A stretch of DNA of 13,234 bases from a bacterium. GTDB taxonomy: Bacteria; Calditrichota; Calditrichia; RBG-13-44-9; J042. A program made the translations under genes and the position numbers. This document shows, in pieces, positions 1 to 8,336 of the stretch. The stretch's first letter is position 1, and each line of letters begins with the position of its first letter. The notes beneath the pieces were generated by a model. That model ran no database searches. It was not told where the DNA came from and worked only from the letters and a program-made list of their open reading frames with translations. The DNA lies in the NCBI GenBank assembly GCA_015494485.1, contig WGBF01000193.1, positions 1 to 13,234 of the forward strand, written 5' to 3'.

Positions 1-114
1 AAACACATCGGCCCCTTCCGCCTCCAGGCGGTCGCGAAGGGCATTGAATTCTTCGTCGTCGTAATTGGTTTGTCCTACCACAACCAGAATTTTTTTGTTT
101 TCCAGGCGTTTCAT
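1..114 (-). CDS. DJ-1/PfpI-like protein, N-terminal fragment (runs off the left edge)
   Basis: Only the first 38 codons lie in the window. They begin MKRLENKKILVVVGQTNYDD and continue with an acidic, amphipathic helix ending near GADVF. A short basic start, a hydrophobic beta-strand ILVVVG, an Asp/Glu-rich loop and then a helix leading to a second strand is how DJ-1/PfpI (class I glutamine amidotransferase-like) proteins usually begin. The nucleophilic Cys region is outside the window, so function (deglycase, protease or chaperone) cannot be judged. The ATG is well supported: AGGAGG (complement of 121-126) lies six bases upstream and overlaps the stop codon of the preceding dehydrogenase gene, with only ten bases between the two reading frames. 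This indicates translational coupling in one operon. Family assignment is moderate because of the short length; other Rossmann-like proteins could begin similarly. Confidence 0.6.
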   Translation of the reverse strand, partial: MKRLENKKILVVVGQTNYDDEEFNALRDRLEAEGADVF

Positions 115-124
115 TCGGTTCCTC

Positions 125-1099
125 CTAATTCGTTTTGTTCCATACTTCCGGGTTCACCAGGGCAGCGGGACGCTTCCCCTGAAGGCAATCGATTAAATTA
201 CGGGCAGCCATTTCTGCCATGCGATTGCGGGTTTCATGGGTAGCGCTCCCGATGTGGGGTGTCATCACCACGTTGGGTAACACTTTCAGTCCGGGGTGGG
301 CCAGGGGCTCACGTTCAAAAACGTCCAGACCTGCGCCGGCAATTTTACCGGATTTTAGCGCTTCCACCAGGGCCTCTTCATCGACAACCGGCCCCCGGGC
401 CGTGTTTATCAGGTACGCTGTCTTTCTCATGGTTTGAAATGCTTTCCGGTCAAACAAATGGTATGTTTCTTCGGTAAGGGGTGTGTGCACGGAAATAATA
501 TCCGCTTCCTGCAGCAAGGTGGTGAAATCCACACGTCGGGCGCCCAGTGCCGTTTCCACCTCCGGTTTGGGAGTGCGACTGGTAAACAAAATGGTCATAT
601 CCCAACCTTTGCTGCGGCGGGCCACGGCCGTGCCAATCCGCCCCATACCCACAATGCCAATGGTTTTCCCATACAGTTCCGTGCCCAGCATGTACAGGGG
701 GTCCCAGCCCTTAAAACGGTCCTGGCGCATTACCTGGTCACCTTCCACCACCCGGCGTGTAACAGCCAGCAACAGCGCCCACGCCAGATCCGCCGTAGCT
801 TCCGTTAATACCCCCGGGGTATTGGTCACACAAATGCCCTTTTCTGTAGCGGCGGCTACATCAATATTATCATAGCCCACCGCCATGTTGGCAATAACCT
901 TCACGGTAGTTAGTTGTTCAATGACCTCCCGGGTAAAGCGATTGTGAAAAATGGCCAGCACACCGTCCATTCCTTCCAGTTGTTGAACCAGGGAAGACCC
1001 GTTTAATGGGGCATTACCCTGGTAAACGGTAACGTTAAACTGTTCCTCCAGCAACCGGATACCAGTGTCAGGAATTCGCCAGGTGACCAGGACGTTCAT
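125..1099 (-). CDS. gyaR: D-2-hydroxyacid dehydrogenase, glyoxylate/hydroxypyruvate reductase (GyaR-like)
   Basis: A 324-residue protein, normal for this family. It reduces 2-oxoacids such as glyoxylate or hydroxypyruvate with NAD(P)H in the cytoplasm. The dinucleotide-binding fingerprint G-x-G-x-x-G is at residues 151-156 (GMGRIG). The expected catalytic residues are present: Arg235 in NTARGP, Glu264 in DVFEREP and His282 in TPHIGSAT. The motif VGYDNID (74-80) and the stretch VTNTPGVLTEATADLAWALL are typical of the GyaR/GRHPR branch. A Ser-Arg-Thr segment after the second Rossmann strand (174-176) suggests NADPH rather than NADH, by analogy with archaeal GyaR. I chose the Met at 1099 because homology starts there (MNVLVTWRIP). 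The frame stays open upstream to 1171, but a candidate promoter at 1143-1171 covers that extension. The SD before 1099 is weak (GGAAA-like), so the start is not certain. A DJ-1/PfpI-like gene follows after ten bases. Confidence 0.9.
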   Translation of the reverse strand: MNVLVTWRIPDTGIRLLEEQFNVTVYQGNAPLNGSSLVQQLEGMDGVLAIFHNRFTREVIEQLTTVKVIANMAVGYDNIDVAAATEKGICVTNTPGVLTEATADLAWALLLAVTRRVVEGDQVMRQDRFKGWDPLYMLGTELYGKTIGIVGMGRIGTAVARRSKGWDMTILFTSRTPKPEVETALGARRVDFTTLLQEADIISVHTPLTEETYHLFDRKAFQTMRKTAYLINTARGPVVDEEALVEALKSGKIAGAGLDVFEREPLAHPGLKVLPNVVMTPHIGSATHETRNRMAEMAARNLIDCLQGKRPAALVNPEVWNKTN

Positions 1100-1142
1100 G
1101 TAATGTTTCCGTTCTCTTGCGCTTTCGTTCATTAAGAAAAAG

Positions 1143-1171
1143 AGTTTACATATTTTCCCCTTGCAATGCAA
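1143..1171 (-). promoter_or_regulatory. Candidate sigma70-type promoter for the gyaR-pfpI unit
   Basis: Read on the minus strand there is TTGCAT (complement of 1166-1171), a 17-base spacer and TAAACT (complement of 1143-1148). Each hexamer matches the sigma70 consensus at four positions. Initiation would fall near 1136, giving a leader of about 37 bases to the ATG at 1099. This is prediction by eye in an AT-rich gap and carries moderate to low certainty. Confidence 0.3.
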
Positions 1172-1257
1172 TGAGTTTGGCGCAAAGCACCAGGCCTGGC
1201 CTGAAAATCAAGAGATTCCGGGGAGGGAAAAGGGCGGCCATTCAATCCGTAAATAGC

Positions 1258-1286
1258 TTGATAAAACTGTGTTTAATGAGTAAATT
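1258..1286 (+). promoter_or_regulatory. Candidate sigma70-type promoter for the dnaN-rex operon
   Basis: TTGATA at 1258-1263 (five of six consensus bases), a 17-base spacer and TAAATT at 1281-1286 (four of six) precede dnaN. The predicted leader is roughly 30 bases and ends with a clear SD (GGAGG at 1313-1317, seven bases before the ATG). The surrounding AT-rich stretch could hold other promoter matches, so this is a candidate only. Confidence 0.35.
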
Positions 1287-1324
1287 AAATAGTTTTAAAT
1301 CACTTTTACGGTGGAGGAATTTCC

Positions 1325-2437
1325 ATGAAATTTAGCATTCAGCGCAATAATTTATTAGATGCACTTCAGAAGATTATTCCTGTTGTCCCCCCCCGCAGTA
1401 CGGTTGCCATTACCATGAATATTTTGCTGGAAGCGGAAGGCGATGAGTTGATTTTGTCCGCAACGGACCTGGAAATTACCCTTTCTGCCCGGGTAAAGGC
1501 CAATGTGATTGAGAACGGCAAATTAGCAGTACCCGGGAAGTTGTTCCATGAGGTGATTCGTGAGTTGCCGGACACGGAAATTTACTTTGAGGGGATGCCG
1601 AATTTCCGCCTGTTAATGTCCACCGATTTTGGGGAGTACAAACTGGCCGGCGAAGACCCGGAACGCTTCCCCCGCAAACCCACTCTGGAAGCCGGGGTGG
1701 AACTGGCATTGCCCGACGACGTGTTCCGCACGTTAATTGAACGCACCATCTTTGCCGCTTCCACGGACGATTTACGCCCGGCGTTAACCGGTGTGTACTT
1801 TGAAATTCAGCAGGGAACGGTGCGTGCTGTGGCTACCGATGGCCATTCGTTGTCGTTCATGGAAGCGACCAACGTGCCGTACGAAGGCGAACCCCTGGAA
1901 GCGATTTTCTCCCGGCAGGGACTCAACGTTATTCTGCGCAATCTGGCACCGGAGGGCAATTGCAGCATTGTGCTGGGGCAACAGCATGCCTACCTGAAGT
2001 TCGATGAATCCGAAATGTATTTGCGACTTATTGATGGGAAGTTTATTGATTACAACCGCGTAATTCCCAAAGAAACCAAATTTGAAGCCCTGATGGATAC
2101 TGACCAGTTTGCTTCGGCGGTGAAACGCGTGGCGCTGTTCACTCACCCGTTGTCGTTGCAGGTGGTGCTGGAAATTAAGCGAGATTCCATGGAAATCCGT
2201 GCGGAAGACATTGAAATCGGTGGTGCTGCGCGGGAACGCATTCCCTGTGAGTTTACCGGAGAAGATTTCATCATTGGCTTCAATGCCAAATTTTTACAGG
2301 ATGCCATAAAACATATTACCTCTGCCCAAACGGTGCTTAAAGTAAACGAAACCAGCACACCGGCCATTTTTCAACCTGCAGAAATTGAAGAAGGATACAA
2401 CCAGTTGATTTTAATTATGCCGGTGAGGTTGGGTTAA
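1325..2437 (+). CDS. dnaN: DNA polymerase III subunit beta (sliding clamp)
   Basis: A 370-residue beta clamp of standard length, made of three similar domains of roughly 120 residues. The N-terminus MKFSIQRNNLLDALQ, the first-domain segment ILLEAEGDELILSATDLEITL, the second-domain segment LTGVYFEIQQGTVRAVATDGHSLSF (split here for reference around residues 155-180) and the C-terminal end LILIMPVRLG are hallmark clamp features. The last of these contributes to the pocket that binds polymerase, MutS and DnaA-regulatory partners. The protein dimerises into a ring around DNA and tethers DNA polymerase III. The start is fixed by GGAGG seven bases upstream. It is the first gene of the operon and diverges from gyaR; dnaA, its common upstream neighbour in bacteria, is absent. 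recF follows after five bases. Confidence 0.98.
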   Translation: MKFSIQRNNLLDALQKIIPVVPPRSTVAITMNILLEAEGDELILSATDLEITLSARVKANVIENGKLAVPGKLFHEVIRELPDTEIYFEGMPNFRLLMSTDFGEYKLAGEDPERFPRKPTLEAGVELALPDDVFRTLIERTIFAASTDDLRPALTGVYFEIQQGTVRAVATDGHSLSFMEATNVPYEGEPLEAIFSRQGLNVILRNLAPEGNCSIVLGQQHAYLKFDESEMYLRLIDGKFIDYNRVIPKETKFEALMDTDQFASAVKRVALFTHPLSLQVVLEIKRDSMEIRAEDIEIGGAARERIPCEFTGEDFIIGFNAKFLQDAIKHITSAQTVLKVNETSTPAIFQPAEIEEGYNQLILIMPVRLG

Positions 2438-2442
2438 GTTGA

Positions 2443-3552
2443 ATGCTGTTGACCCGTTTGCGACTGGAAAATTTTCGCAATTACGCGCAGCTGGATGTGG
2501 CATTTCAACACGGTGTTCATGTGTTGTACGGCGCCAATGGGGCTGGTAAAACCAGCGTGCTGGAGGCCATTTATTATTTAGCGTTACTCCGGAGTTTTCG
2601 CACCAGTCAGGATAAAAATCTGGTTCAAAAAGGAAAGGAGATGTTTCGAATCGAGGGAATTTTTGAAACACCGCAGGGAAGTCATTTTAAAACCCACATT
2701 GCGTATTCTCTCCGCGAGGGGAAGGTGCTTTCCCTCAACGGGGAACGGGTTACCCGCTTCATTGATTATATCGGCACCATCCCGGTTGTTCTCATTGCTC
2801 CCTCCGATTTAACCATCTCCCAGAGCGGCCCGCAAATGCGCCGGCGCTTTATTGACATTATGCTTTCGCAATCCAACAAGTTGTATTTAAATAACTTAAA
2901 AGAATACAAGCGGGCCTTAAAACACCGTAATTTGCTGTTGCAGCAGGAACAACCGGATGAAACCCAGCTGGCAAGCTGGGAAGCACTGCTGGCCCGGTAC
3001 GGTGCGGAAATTATTCGCAAGCGGGTGGAAACTGTAGCGCTGCTTTCCGAATGGGTGCAAACGCTGTATCAGGAATTAAGCGCCGGTACCGACAAGGTGA
3101 AGCTGGTGTACCGGAGTGGGGTAAAAAACTTGTCTGATAACGTGGAAGCGCAACTGGCCCAATTGCTTCGGGCTAATCGCGCAAGGGATGCGGCGCTGGG
3201 AAGCACAACCGTCGGCCCCCACCGGGATGATATTCTGTTCTTGTTAAACGGCCTTCCCTTTCGGCAGGTGGGGAGCCAAGGTGAACACAAAACGCTCATC
3301 ATTGCCCTGAAACTTGCAGAGTTCCGCTATCTGCAGCAAATGCATCAGCAACCGCCAATTTTGTTGTTCGACGATATTTTTGGGGAACTGGACGCTACAC
3401 GCATTCAAGCCATGCTTGGCCGGCTAACGGAAATCGGGCAGGTGTTTGTGACCACCACTTCGAAAAATTTCTTTGAAAAAATGCATGAAATTCCGGCAAG
3501 TTTTCATTATTATAATGTGAAAAATGGAACAATTAGCGCAGAAGTTGCATAA
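2443..3552 (+). CDS. recF: DNA replication and repair protein RecF
   Basis: A 369-residue SMC/ABC-type ATPase of normal length. With RecO and RecR it loads RecA at gaps and stalled forks, binding ssDNA-dsDNA junctions. The Walker A motif is GANGAGKTS (residues 30-38). The signature-like motif is SQGE (278-281) followed by HKT. The Walker B and D-loop segment is LLFDDIFGELD (307-317), containing Asp310-Asp311 and the final Asp317. The N-terminus LTRLRLENFRNY is typical. Between these motifs lies the helical arm (about 120-250), including the conserved VGPHRDD. The gene starts five bases after dnaN and ends two bases before the next gene, so translation is probably coupled. No strong SD sits directly before the ATG. 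RecF next to dnaN and the gyrase genes is a widespread bacterial arrangement. Confidence 0.97.
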   Translation: MLLTRLRLENFRNYAQLDVAFQHGVHVLYGANGAGKTSVLEAIYYLALLRSFRTSQDKNLVQKGKEMFRIEGIFETPQGSHFKTHIAYSLREGKVLSLNGERVTRFIDYIGTIPVVLIAPSDLTISQSGPQMRRRFIDIMLSQSNKLYLNNLKEYKRALKHRNLLLQQEQPDETQLASWEALLARYGAEIIRKRVETVALLSEWVQTLYQELSAGTDKVKLVYRSGVKNLSDNVEAQLAQLLRANRARDAALGSTTVGPHRDDILFLLNGLPFRQVGSQGEHKTLIIALKLAEFRYLQQMHQQPPILLFDDIFGELDATRIQAMLGRLTEIGQVFVTTTSKNFFEKMHEIPASFHYYNVKNGTISAEVA

Positions 3553-3554
3553 AA

Positions 3555-3839
3555 ATGGCGAAAATAAAATCAATAAAAGAACTCATTTTCCAGTACTTTA
3601 AGTCCGCCGGCCTGGAAGATAAATTCGAACAATATTATGCCCTGGCCTACTGGCAGAAAGTGGTGGGAAAGGAAATTGCCCGACATACGGAACCGTTCCG
3701 GGTGCAGGATGGGGTGATTTTTGTGCAGGTGGACAGCGACGTCTGGCGGACGGAGCTTCAATACATGAAGCCGGAAATTATTGAAAAATTAAATCACGAG
3801 TTAAAGAAAACGGTGATACAGGATATTAAGTTCTATTAA
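3555..3839 (+). CDS. DUF721 family protein, DciA-like (putative helicase-loading factor)
   Basis: A 94-residue basic protein with the DUF721 pattern: a helical start (IKELIFQYFKSAGLEDKF), then AYWQKVVGKEIARHTEPFRVQDG, then a strand-rich part FVQVDSDVWRTELQYMKPEI and a terminal IIEKLNHEL helix. The conserved W-x-x-VVG-x-x-IA-x-HT-x-P core is clear. In other bacteria DUF721 proteins of the DciA type interact with the replicative helicase DnaB and promote its loading. Here the protein is little more than the domain itself, with no long disordered tail, so the role is inferred from family and position. It sits two bases after recF and 13 bases before gyrB, a neighbourhood shared with many bacteria. 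No strong SD is seen at its ATG; coupling to recF termination is likely. Confidence 0.85.
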   Translation: MAKIKSIKELIFQYFKSAGLEDKFEQYYALAYWQKVVGKEIARHTEPFRVQDGVIFVQVDSDVWRTELQYMKPEIIEKLNHELKKTVIQDIKFY

Positions 3840-3852
3840 GGAGTGAGCTGGA

Positions 3853-5778
3853 ATGGCTGAAGCAAAGCAAAACAACAATCACACGGATTATTCCGCAGAC
3901 CATATTCAGGTATTAAAAGGGCTGGAGGCGGTACGCAAACGGCCCGCCATGTACATCGGGGATGTTACCAGTCGGGGACTGCACCATCTGGTGTACGAAA
4001 TTGTGGACAACAGCATTGACGAAGCCATGGCTGGCTTCTGTACCCAGGTGGTCGTCACCATTCATCCCGATGAAAGCATTACTGTAGAAGACAATGGCCG
4101 CGGTATCCCGGTGGATAAGCATCGGGAAATGAATAAATCCGCACTGGAAGTTATTATGACCGTGCTGCACGCCGGTGGTAAATTCGACAAAAATACCTAC
4201 AAAGTATCCGGCGGGTTGCACGGGGTGGGTGCTTCCGTGGTGAACGCCCTTTCGGAATGGTGCGAAGTGGAAGTGTACCGGGATGGCGCGGTGTGGCGCC
4301 AGAAGTACCAGCGCGGCGTTCCGGTAACCAAGGTGGAAAAAGTGGGCAAAACCCGCAAAACCGGTACCAAAACCACCTTTCGGCCCGATGCGGAAATTTT
4401 TAAAAAGGTTAAATTTAACAAGGAAACCCTGGCGTCGCGGCTGCGGGAACTGGCCTTTTTGAACCGGGGTCTGAAAATTGTGCTTCGGGATGAACGGGAC
4501 AACACCGAGGAGGTGTTCCTCTACAAAGGCGGATTGGTAGAATTTGTGAAGTATCTGGACCAAAACCGGACCCCGTTGCACAAACCCATTTACATTGAGG
4601 ACGAAAAAGACGATGTGCAGGTGGAAATTGCCTTTGAGTACAACGATTCCTACAGCGAAAATATTTTCACCTACTGTAACAATGTAAACACCATTGAAGG
4701 GGGTACCCACCTCAGCGGCTTTAAATCCGCCCTCACGCGTACCCTGAACGCTTACGGTTCCAAAATGAATTTACTGAAAAATACCCAGTTGCAGGGCGAA
4801 GACGTGCGGGAAGGATTAACCGCCATTATCAGCGTAAAGGTGGGCGAACCGCAGTTTGAGGGTCAAACCAAAACCAAGCTGGGGAATTCCGAAGTAAAGG
4901 GAATTGTGGAATCCATTATGAACGAAAAGTTCAGCGAGTTTCTGGAGCAAAACCCCAGCGTTGGCCGCAAGATTATTGACAAGGCCCTTTCGGCGGCACA
5001 GTCCCGGGAAGCGGCCCGGAAAGCCCGGGAGCTAACCCGGCGCAAAAGCGCGCTGGAAAACAACGCGCTGCCGGGTAAACTGGCCGATTGCTCCATCAAC
5101 GATCCCGCTCAGTGCGAGATTTACCTGGTGGAGGGGGACTCTGCAGGGGGCAGTGCCAAGCAGGGCCGTGACCGCCGCTTTCAGGCCATTCTTCCCTTAA
5201 AGGGTAAAATTTTAAATGTGGAAAAAGCGCGCATTCACAAAATCCTTTCCAACGATGAAATTAAAACCATTATCACCGCGCTGGGTACCGGCATTGGTGA
5301 GGACGATTTTGACATTAACAAATTGCGGTACCACAAAATCATTATCATGACGGACGCCGATGTGGACGGTTCCCACATCCGCACCCTGCTGCTCACCTTT
5401 TTCTTCCGGTATATGCGGGAGTTAATTGAGTACGGACACGTGTACATTGCCCAACCGCCGCTTTACAAGGTGAAAGCTGGTAGAGAGGAATTTTACGTGT
5501 ACGATGATGAGGAAAAGGAAGAATTGCTGAAGCGCTTTTCCAAAAATGGCAATGCTCCCAATATCACCGTGCAGCGGTATAAGGGGTTGGGGGAAATGAA
5601 TCCCGAACAGCTGTGGGAAACCACCATGAACCCCGAAAAACGCACCCTGCTGCAGGTAACCCTGGAGAATGCTGCAGAGGCAGACCACATCTTCAGCATT
5701 TTGATGGGGGACAAGGTAGAACCGCGGCGAGAGTTTATTGAAAAGAATGCCAAATATGTGCGCAACCTGGATATTTAA
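3853..5778 (+). CDS. gyrB: DNA gyrase subunit B
   Basis: A 641-residue ATPase subunit of DNA gyrase; with GyrA it introduces negative supercoils. The GHKL ATPase domain shows the catalytic Glu49 and Mg-binding Asn53 in YEIVDNSIDEAMAG, the Asp80-containing VEDNGRGIP and the glycine-rich lid GGLHGVGASVVNALS (120-134). The transducer domain follows to about residue 400. The TOPRIM metal-binding part has Glu427 in LVEGDSAGGSA and Asp501/Asp503 in TDADVDGSHIRTLL. The C-terminal QRYKGLGEMNPEQLWETTMNP is gyrase-type rather than ParE-type. Length matches the short GyrB class, lacking the extra ~170-residue insert of proteobacteria. AAGGAG at 3838-3843, overlapping the preceding stop, lies nine bases before the ATG. 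A 96-base gap separates it from gyrA. Confidence 0.98.
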   Translation: MAEAKQNNNHTDYSADHIQVLKGLEAVRKRPAMYIGDVTSRGLHHLVYEIVDNSIDEAMAGFCTQVVVTIHPDESITVEDNGRGIPVDKHREMNKSALEVIMTVLHAGGKFDKNTYKVSGGLHGVGASVVNALSEWCEVEVYRDGAVWRQKYQRGVPVTKVEKVGKTRKTGTKTTFRPDAEIFKKVKFNKETLASRLRELAFLNRGLKIVLRDERDNTEEVFLYKGGLVEFVKYLDQNRTPLHKPIYIEDEKDDVQVEIAFEYNDSYSENIFTYCNNVNTIEGGTHLSGFKSALTRTLNAYGSKMNLLKNTQLQGEDVREGLTAIISVKVGEPQFEGQTKTKLGNSEVKGIVESIMNEKFSEFLEQNPSVGRKIIDKALSAAQSREAARKARELTRRKSALENNALPGKLADCSINDPAQCEIYLVEGDSAGGSAKQGRDRRFQAILPLKGKILNVEKARIHKILSNDEIKTIITALGTGIGEDDFDINKLRYHKIIIMTDADVDGSHIRTLLLTFFFRYMRELIEYGHVYIAQPPLYKVKAGREEFYVYDDEEKEELLKRFSKNGNAPNITVQRYKGLGEMNPEQLWETTMNPEKRTLLQVTLENAAEADHIFSILMGDKVEPRREFIEKNAKYVRNLDI

Positions 5779-5799
5779 TTTTGGTGAAAAACCACCGGT

Positions 5800-5826
5800 A
5801 GGGAATGCTGCAGTTGGCTATTCCCT
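5800..5826 (+). other. Possible small hairpin in the gyrB-gyrA gap
   Basis: AGGGAAT (5800-5806) and ATTCCCT (5820-5826) are perfect inverted repeats separated by 13 bases. A weaker four-base stem (GGTG/CACC, 5783-5796) precedes them. No U-run follows, so this is not an intrinsic terminator. It could be an mRNA processing or stability element, or chance. Confidence 0.25.
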
Positions 5827-5874
5827 GAGCGAATGCAAAGCAAAGAACGATGAAAACGAGAAGGTGATGTAAGG

Positions 5875-8322
5875 ATGGATTTACAACGACAACGGATTAT
5901 TCCCAAGGATATTGAAGAAGAAATGCGCGTGTCCTATCTGGACTATTCCATGTCCGTGATTGTGGCACGTGCTTTACCCGACGTACGAGACGGCCTGAAG
6001 CCGGTACACCGGCGCGTTCTGTACGGGATGTACGAACTGGGTGTTTATTACAATCGCCCCTACAAAAAAAGCGCCCGTATTGTGGGTGAGGTGCTGGGGA
6101 AATACCATCCCCATGGCGATTCCGCGGTGTACGATACCATGGTGCGCATGGTACAGGATTTTTCCCTGCGCTACCCCCTGCTGGACGGCCAGGGGAATTT
6201 TGGCAGTGTGGATGGCGATTCCCCGGCGGCAATGCGGTATACGGAAGTTCGCCTGGCCAAAATTGCCCACGAAATGCTGCGGGACCTGGACAAGGACACC
6301 GTAGACTGGCGGCCGAATTTTGATGAAACACTCAAAGAACCGGTTGTCCTTCCTACCGTCTTCCCCAACCTGTTGTGCAACGGGTCTTCCGGTATTGCGG
6401 TGGGTATGGCGACCAATATTCCGCCCCACAACTTAAGCGAAGTGGTGGATGCTCTGGTAGCTCAGATTGACAATCCGGATATTACCGTTCCGGAACTCAT
6501 GCAGATTATTAAAGGCCCGGATTTCCCCACTGCGGGGATCATCATGGGCATCGACGGGATTCGCAGTGCCTATGAGACCGGCCGGGGCAAAGTCATTGTG
6601 CGGGCACGGGCCAATATTGAACACCTGCGGAACAACCGCAGCCAGATTGTGATTACCGAAATGCCCTTTCAGGTCAACAAAGCGTCCGTAATTGAAAAAA
6701 TTGCCCATCTGGTGCGGGACAAGAAAATTGAGGGCATTACCGATATTCGGGACGAATCCGACCGCGACGGCCTGCGTGTGGTAATTGAAATGCGCCGCGA
6801 TGCCCAGCCGGAAATTATTCTCAATCAGCTCTACAAACACACTCAGCTGCAAACCACGTTTGGAATTATCAACCTGGCCCTGGTGGATGGTGTGCCGCGG
6901 GTTTTATCCCTTAAGGAAATGCTGCAGGAATTCATTAAACACCGGCACGAAGTTATTCTCCGGCGCACCCGCTACGAGCTGGATCAGGCGGAAAAACGGG
7001 CCCACATTCTGGAAGGGTTGAAAATTGCCCTGGACAACATCGATGCCGTAATTGAGACCATTAAAAAGTCCCGCGACCCCGAAACGGCCAAGAACAACCT
7101 GATGCGCAAATTCGGGCTGTCCGAAATTCAGGCCAAAGCCATACTGGACATGCGGCTCCAGCGGTTAACCGGCCTGGAACGCAAAAAGATTGAGGAAGAA
7201 TATCGGGAATTGCTCAAAACCATCGAGCGCTTGCGGGCTATTCTGGATAGCCACGCCCTGCAAATGCAGATTATCAAAGAGGAATTGCTGGAACTGAAAG
7301 AAAAGTACGGCGATGAGCGCCGGACGGAAATCATCAGTACCTTCGAGGATTTTTCCATTGAGGATATGATTGCGGAAGAGGATATGGTCATTACCATCAC
7401 CCGTGACGGCTACATCAAGCGCTTTCCGGTAAGCGGGTACCGGCGCCAGCATCGCAATACGCGGGGCAGTACCGGCGCAGTTGCCAAAGGGGAAGATTTT
7501 GTGGAGCACCTGTTTATCGCCTCTACGCACAACTACATTCTGTTCTTTACGGACAAAGGAAAAGCCTATTGGCTGAAAGTGCATGAAATACCCCAGGTAG
7601 GCAAAGCCGGCAAAGGCCGGGCTATCGTCAATATGATTCAGGTTTCCAAAGGGGAAAAGATTACGGCTTTTGTCAACGTACGTAATTTTACCGATGACCG
7701 CTTCTTGATGATGGCGACGGAAAACGGCCTGGTCAAGAAAACCCGCCTGTCTGCCTTTAAGAATCCGCGCCGGGATTGCATTATTGCCATTAAATTGAAT
7801 GAAGGCGACAAACTGATTGAAGTAAAACTCACCGATGGATCCAATGATGTCATTCTGGCAACAGCCAATGGGCTGGCGATTCGCTTTAATGAGAAGGAAG
7901 TGCGGGAAATGGGCCGTAATGCTGCCGGTGTTCGGGGCATTGCCCTGGAAAATGGCGACCGGGTGATCGGCATGGTGGTGGTTAAACGCGATGGCACCTT
8001 GCTGACGGTTTCGGAGAAAGGATTTGGCAAACGGACTGATATCCGCCAGTACCGGATTACCCACCGGGGCGGCAAGGGCATCAAAACCTTTAAGGTTTCG
8101 GAAAAAACCGGACGTCTGGTTGCCATCAAGGAAGTGGTGGATAGCGATGATTTAATGTTAATCACGGTCAAAGCGGTAATACTGCGAATTCATGTGGGTA
8201 ACATTAGCGTCACCGGGCGGGACACCATGGGAGTTCGGTTAATGAAGCTGGATGAAGGCGACCGGATTAGCGATGTAGCCCGGGTAATTAAAGAAGATAC
8301 CACAGACCTGAACAATGAATAA
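5875..8322 (+). CDS. gyrA: DNA gyrase subunit A
   Basis: An 815-residue subunit that cuts and reseals DNA. The N-terminal winged-helix/tower region contains SMSVIVARALPDVRDGLKPV and the active-site Tyr122 in RYTEVRLA. Numbering coincides with E. coli, so the quinolone-determining residues can be read directly: Gly81, Asp82, Ser83 and Asp87 are the sensitive-type residues. A coiled-coil and C-gate region lies at about 350-490. The C-terminal beta-pinwheel (about 500-805) contains repeated strand blades and a GyrA-box-like THRGGKG at residues 729-735. This differs from the E. coli QRRGGKG at the first two positions but keeps RGGKG. The box and the gyrB neighbour favour GyrA over ParC. AAGGTGAT at 5861-5868 is the SD, six bases before the ATG. 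rex follows directly, so gyrase and Rex probably share a transcript. Confidence 0.97.
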   Translation: MDLQRQRIIPKDIEEEMRVSYLDYSMSVIVARALPDVRDGLKPVHRRVLYGMYELGVYYNRPYKKSARIVGEVLGKYHPHGDSAVYDTMVRMVQDFSLRYPLLDGQGNFGSVDGDSPAAMRYTEVRLAKIAHEMLRDLDKDTVDWRPNFDETLKEPVVLPTVFPNLLCNGSSGIAVGMATNIPPHNLSEVVDALVAQIDNPDITVPELMQIIKGPDFPTAGIIMGIDGIRSAYETGRGKVIVRARANIEHLRNNRSQIVITEMPFQVNKASVIEKIAHLVRDKKIEGITDIRDESDRDGLRVVIEMRRDAQPEIILNQLYKHTQLQTTFGIINLALVDGVPRVLSLKEMLQEFIKHRHEVILRRTRYELDQAEKRAHILEGLKIALDNIDAVIETIKKSRDPETAKNNLMRKFGLSEIQAKAILDMRLQRLTGLERKKIEEEYRELLKTIERLRAILDSHALQMQIIKEELLELKEKYGDERRTEIISTFEDFSIEDMIAEEDMVITITRDGYIKRFPVSGYRRQHRNTRGSTGAVAKGEDFVEHLFIASTHNYILFFTDKGKAYWLKVHEIPQVGKAGKGRAIVNMIQVSKGEKITAFVNVRNFTDDRFLMMATENGLVKKTRLSAFKNPRRDCIIAIKLNEGDKLIEVKLTDGSNDVILATANGLAIRFNEKEVREMGRNAAGVRGIALENGDRVIGMVVVKRDGTLLTVSEKGFGKRTDIRQYRITHRGGKGIKTFKVSEKTGRLVAIKEVVDSDDLMLITVKAVILRIHVGNISVTGRDTMGVRLMKLDEGDRISDVARVIKEDTTDLNNE

Positions 8323-8336
8323 CGTTGGTTAGAATT

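Noticed and set aside
1100..1171. 24-residue N-terminal extension of the GyaR-like dehydrogenase
   Set aside because: The extension is not part of the conserved fold and is overlapped by a candidate promoter; homology begins at MNVLVTW.
1100..1324. Replication origin with DnaA boxes
   Set aside because: No TTATCCACA-type boxes or clusters of near matches were found on either strand by eye.
3913..4710. Long minus-strand open frame opposite gyrB
   Set aside because: It overlaps the conserved ATPase domain of gyrB and shows no recognisable motif; likewise the long antisense frames opposite gyrA (7165-8064, 7638-8171).
5779..5874. Terminator or separate promoter in the gyrB-gyrA gap
   Set aside because: The small hairpin at 5800-5826 lacks a U-run, and no -10/-35 pair with acceptable spacing was seen; the two genes are probably cotranscribed.
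8325..8336. TTG start for rex
   Set aside because: The four added residues are not part of the Rex family N-terminus, and no SD favours the TTG over the ATG at 8337.
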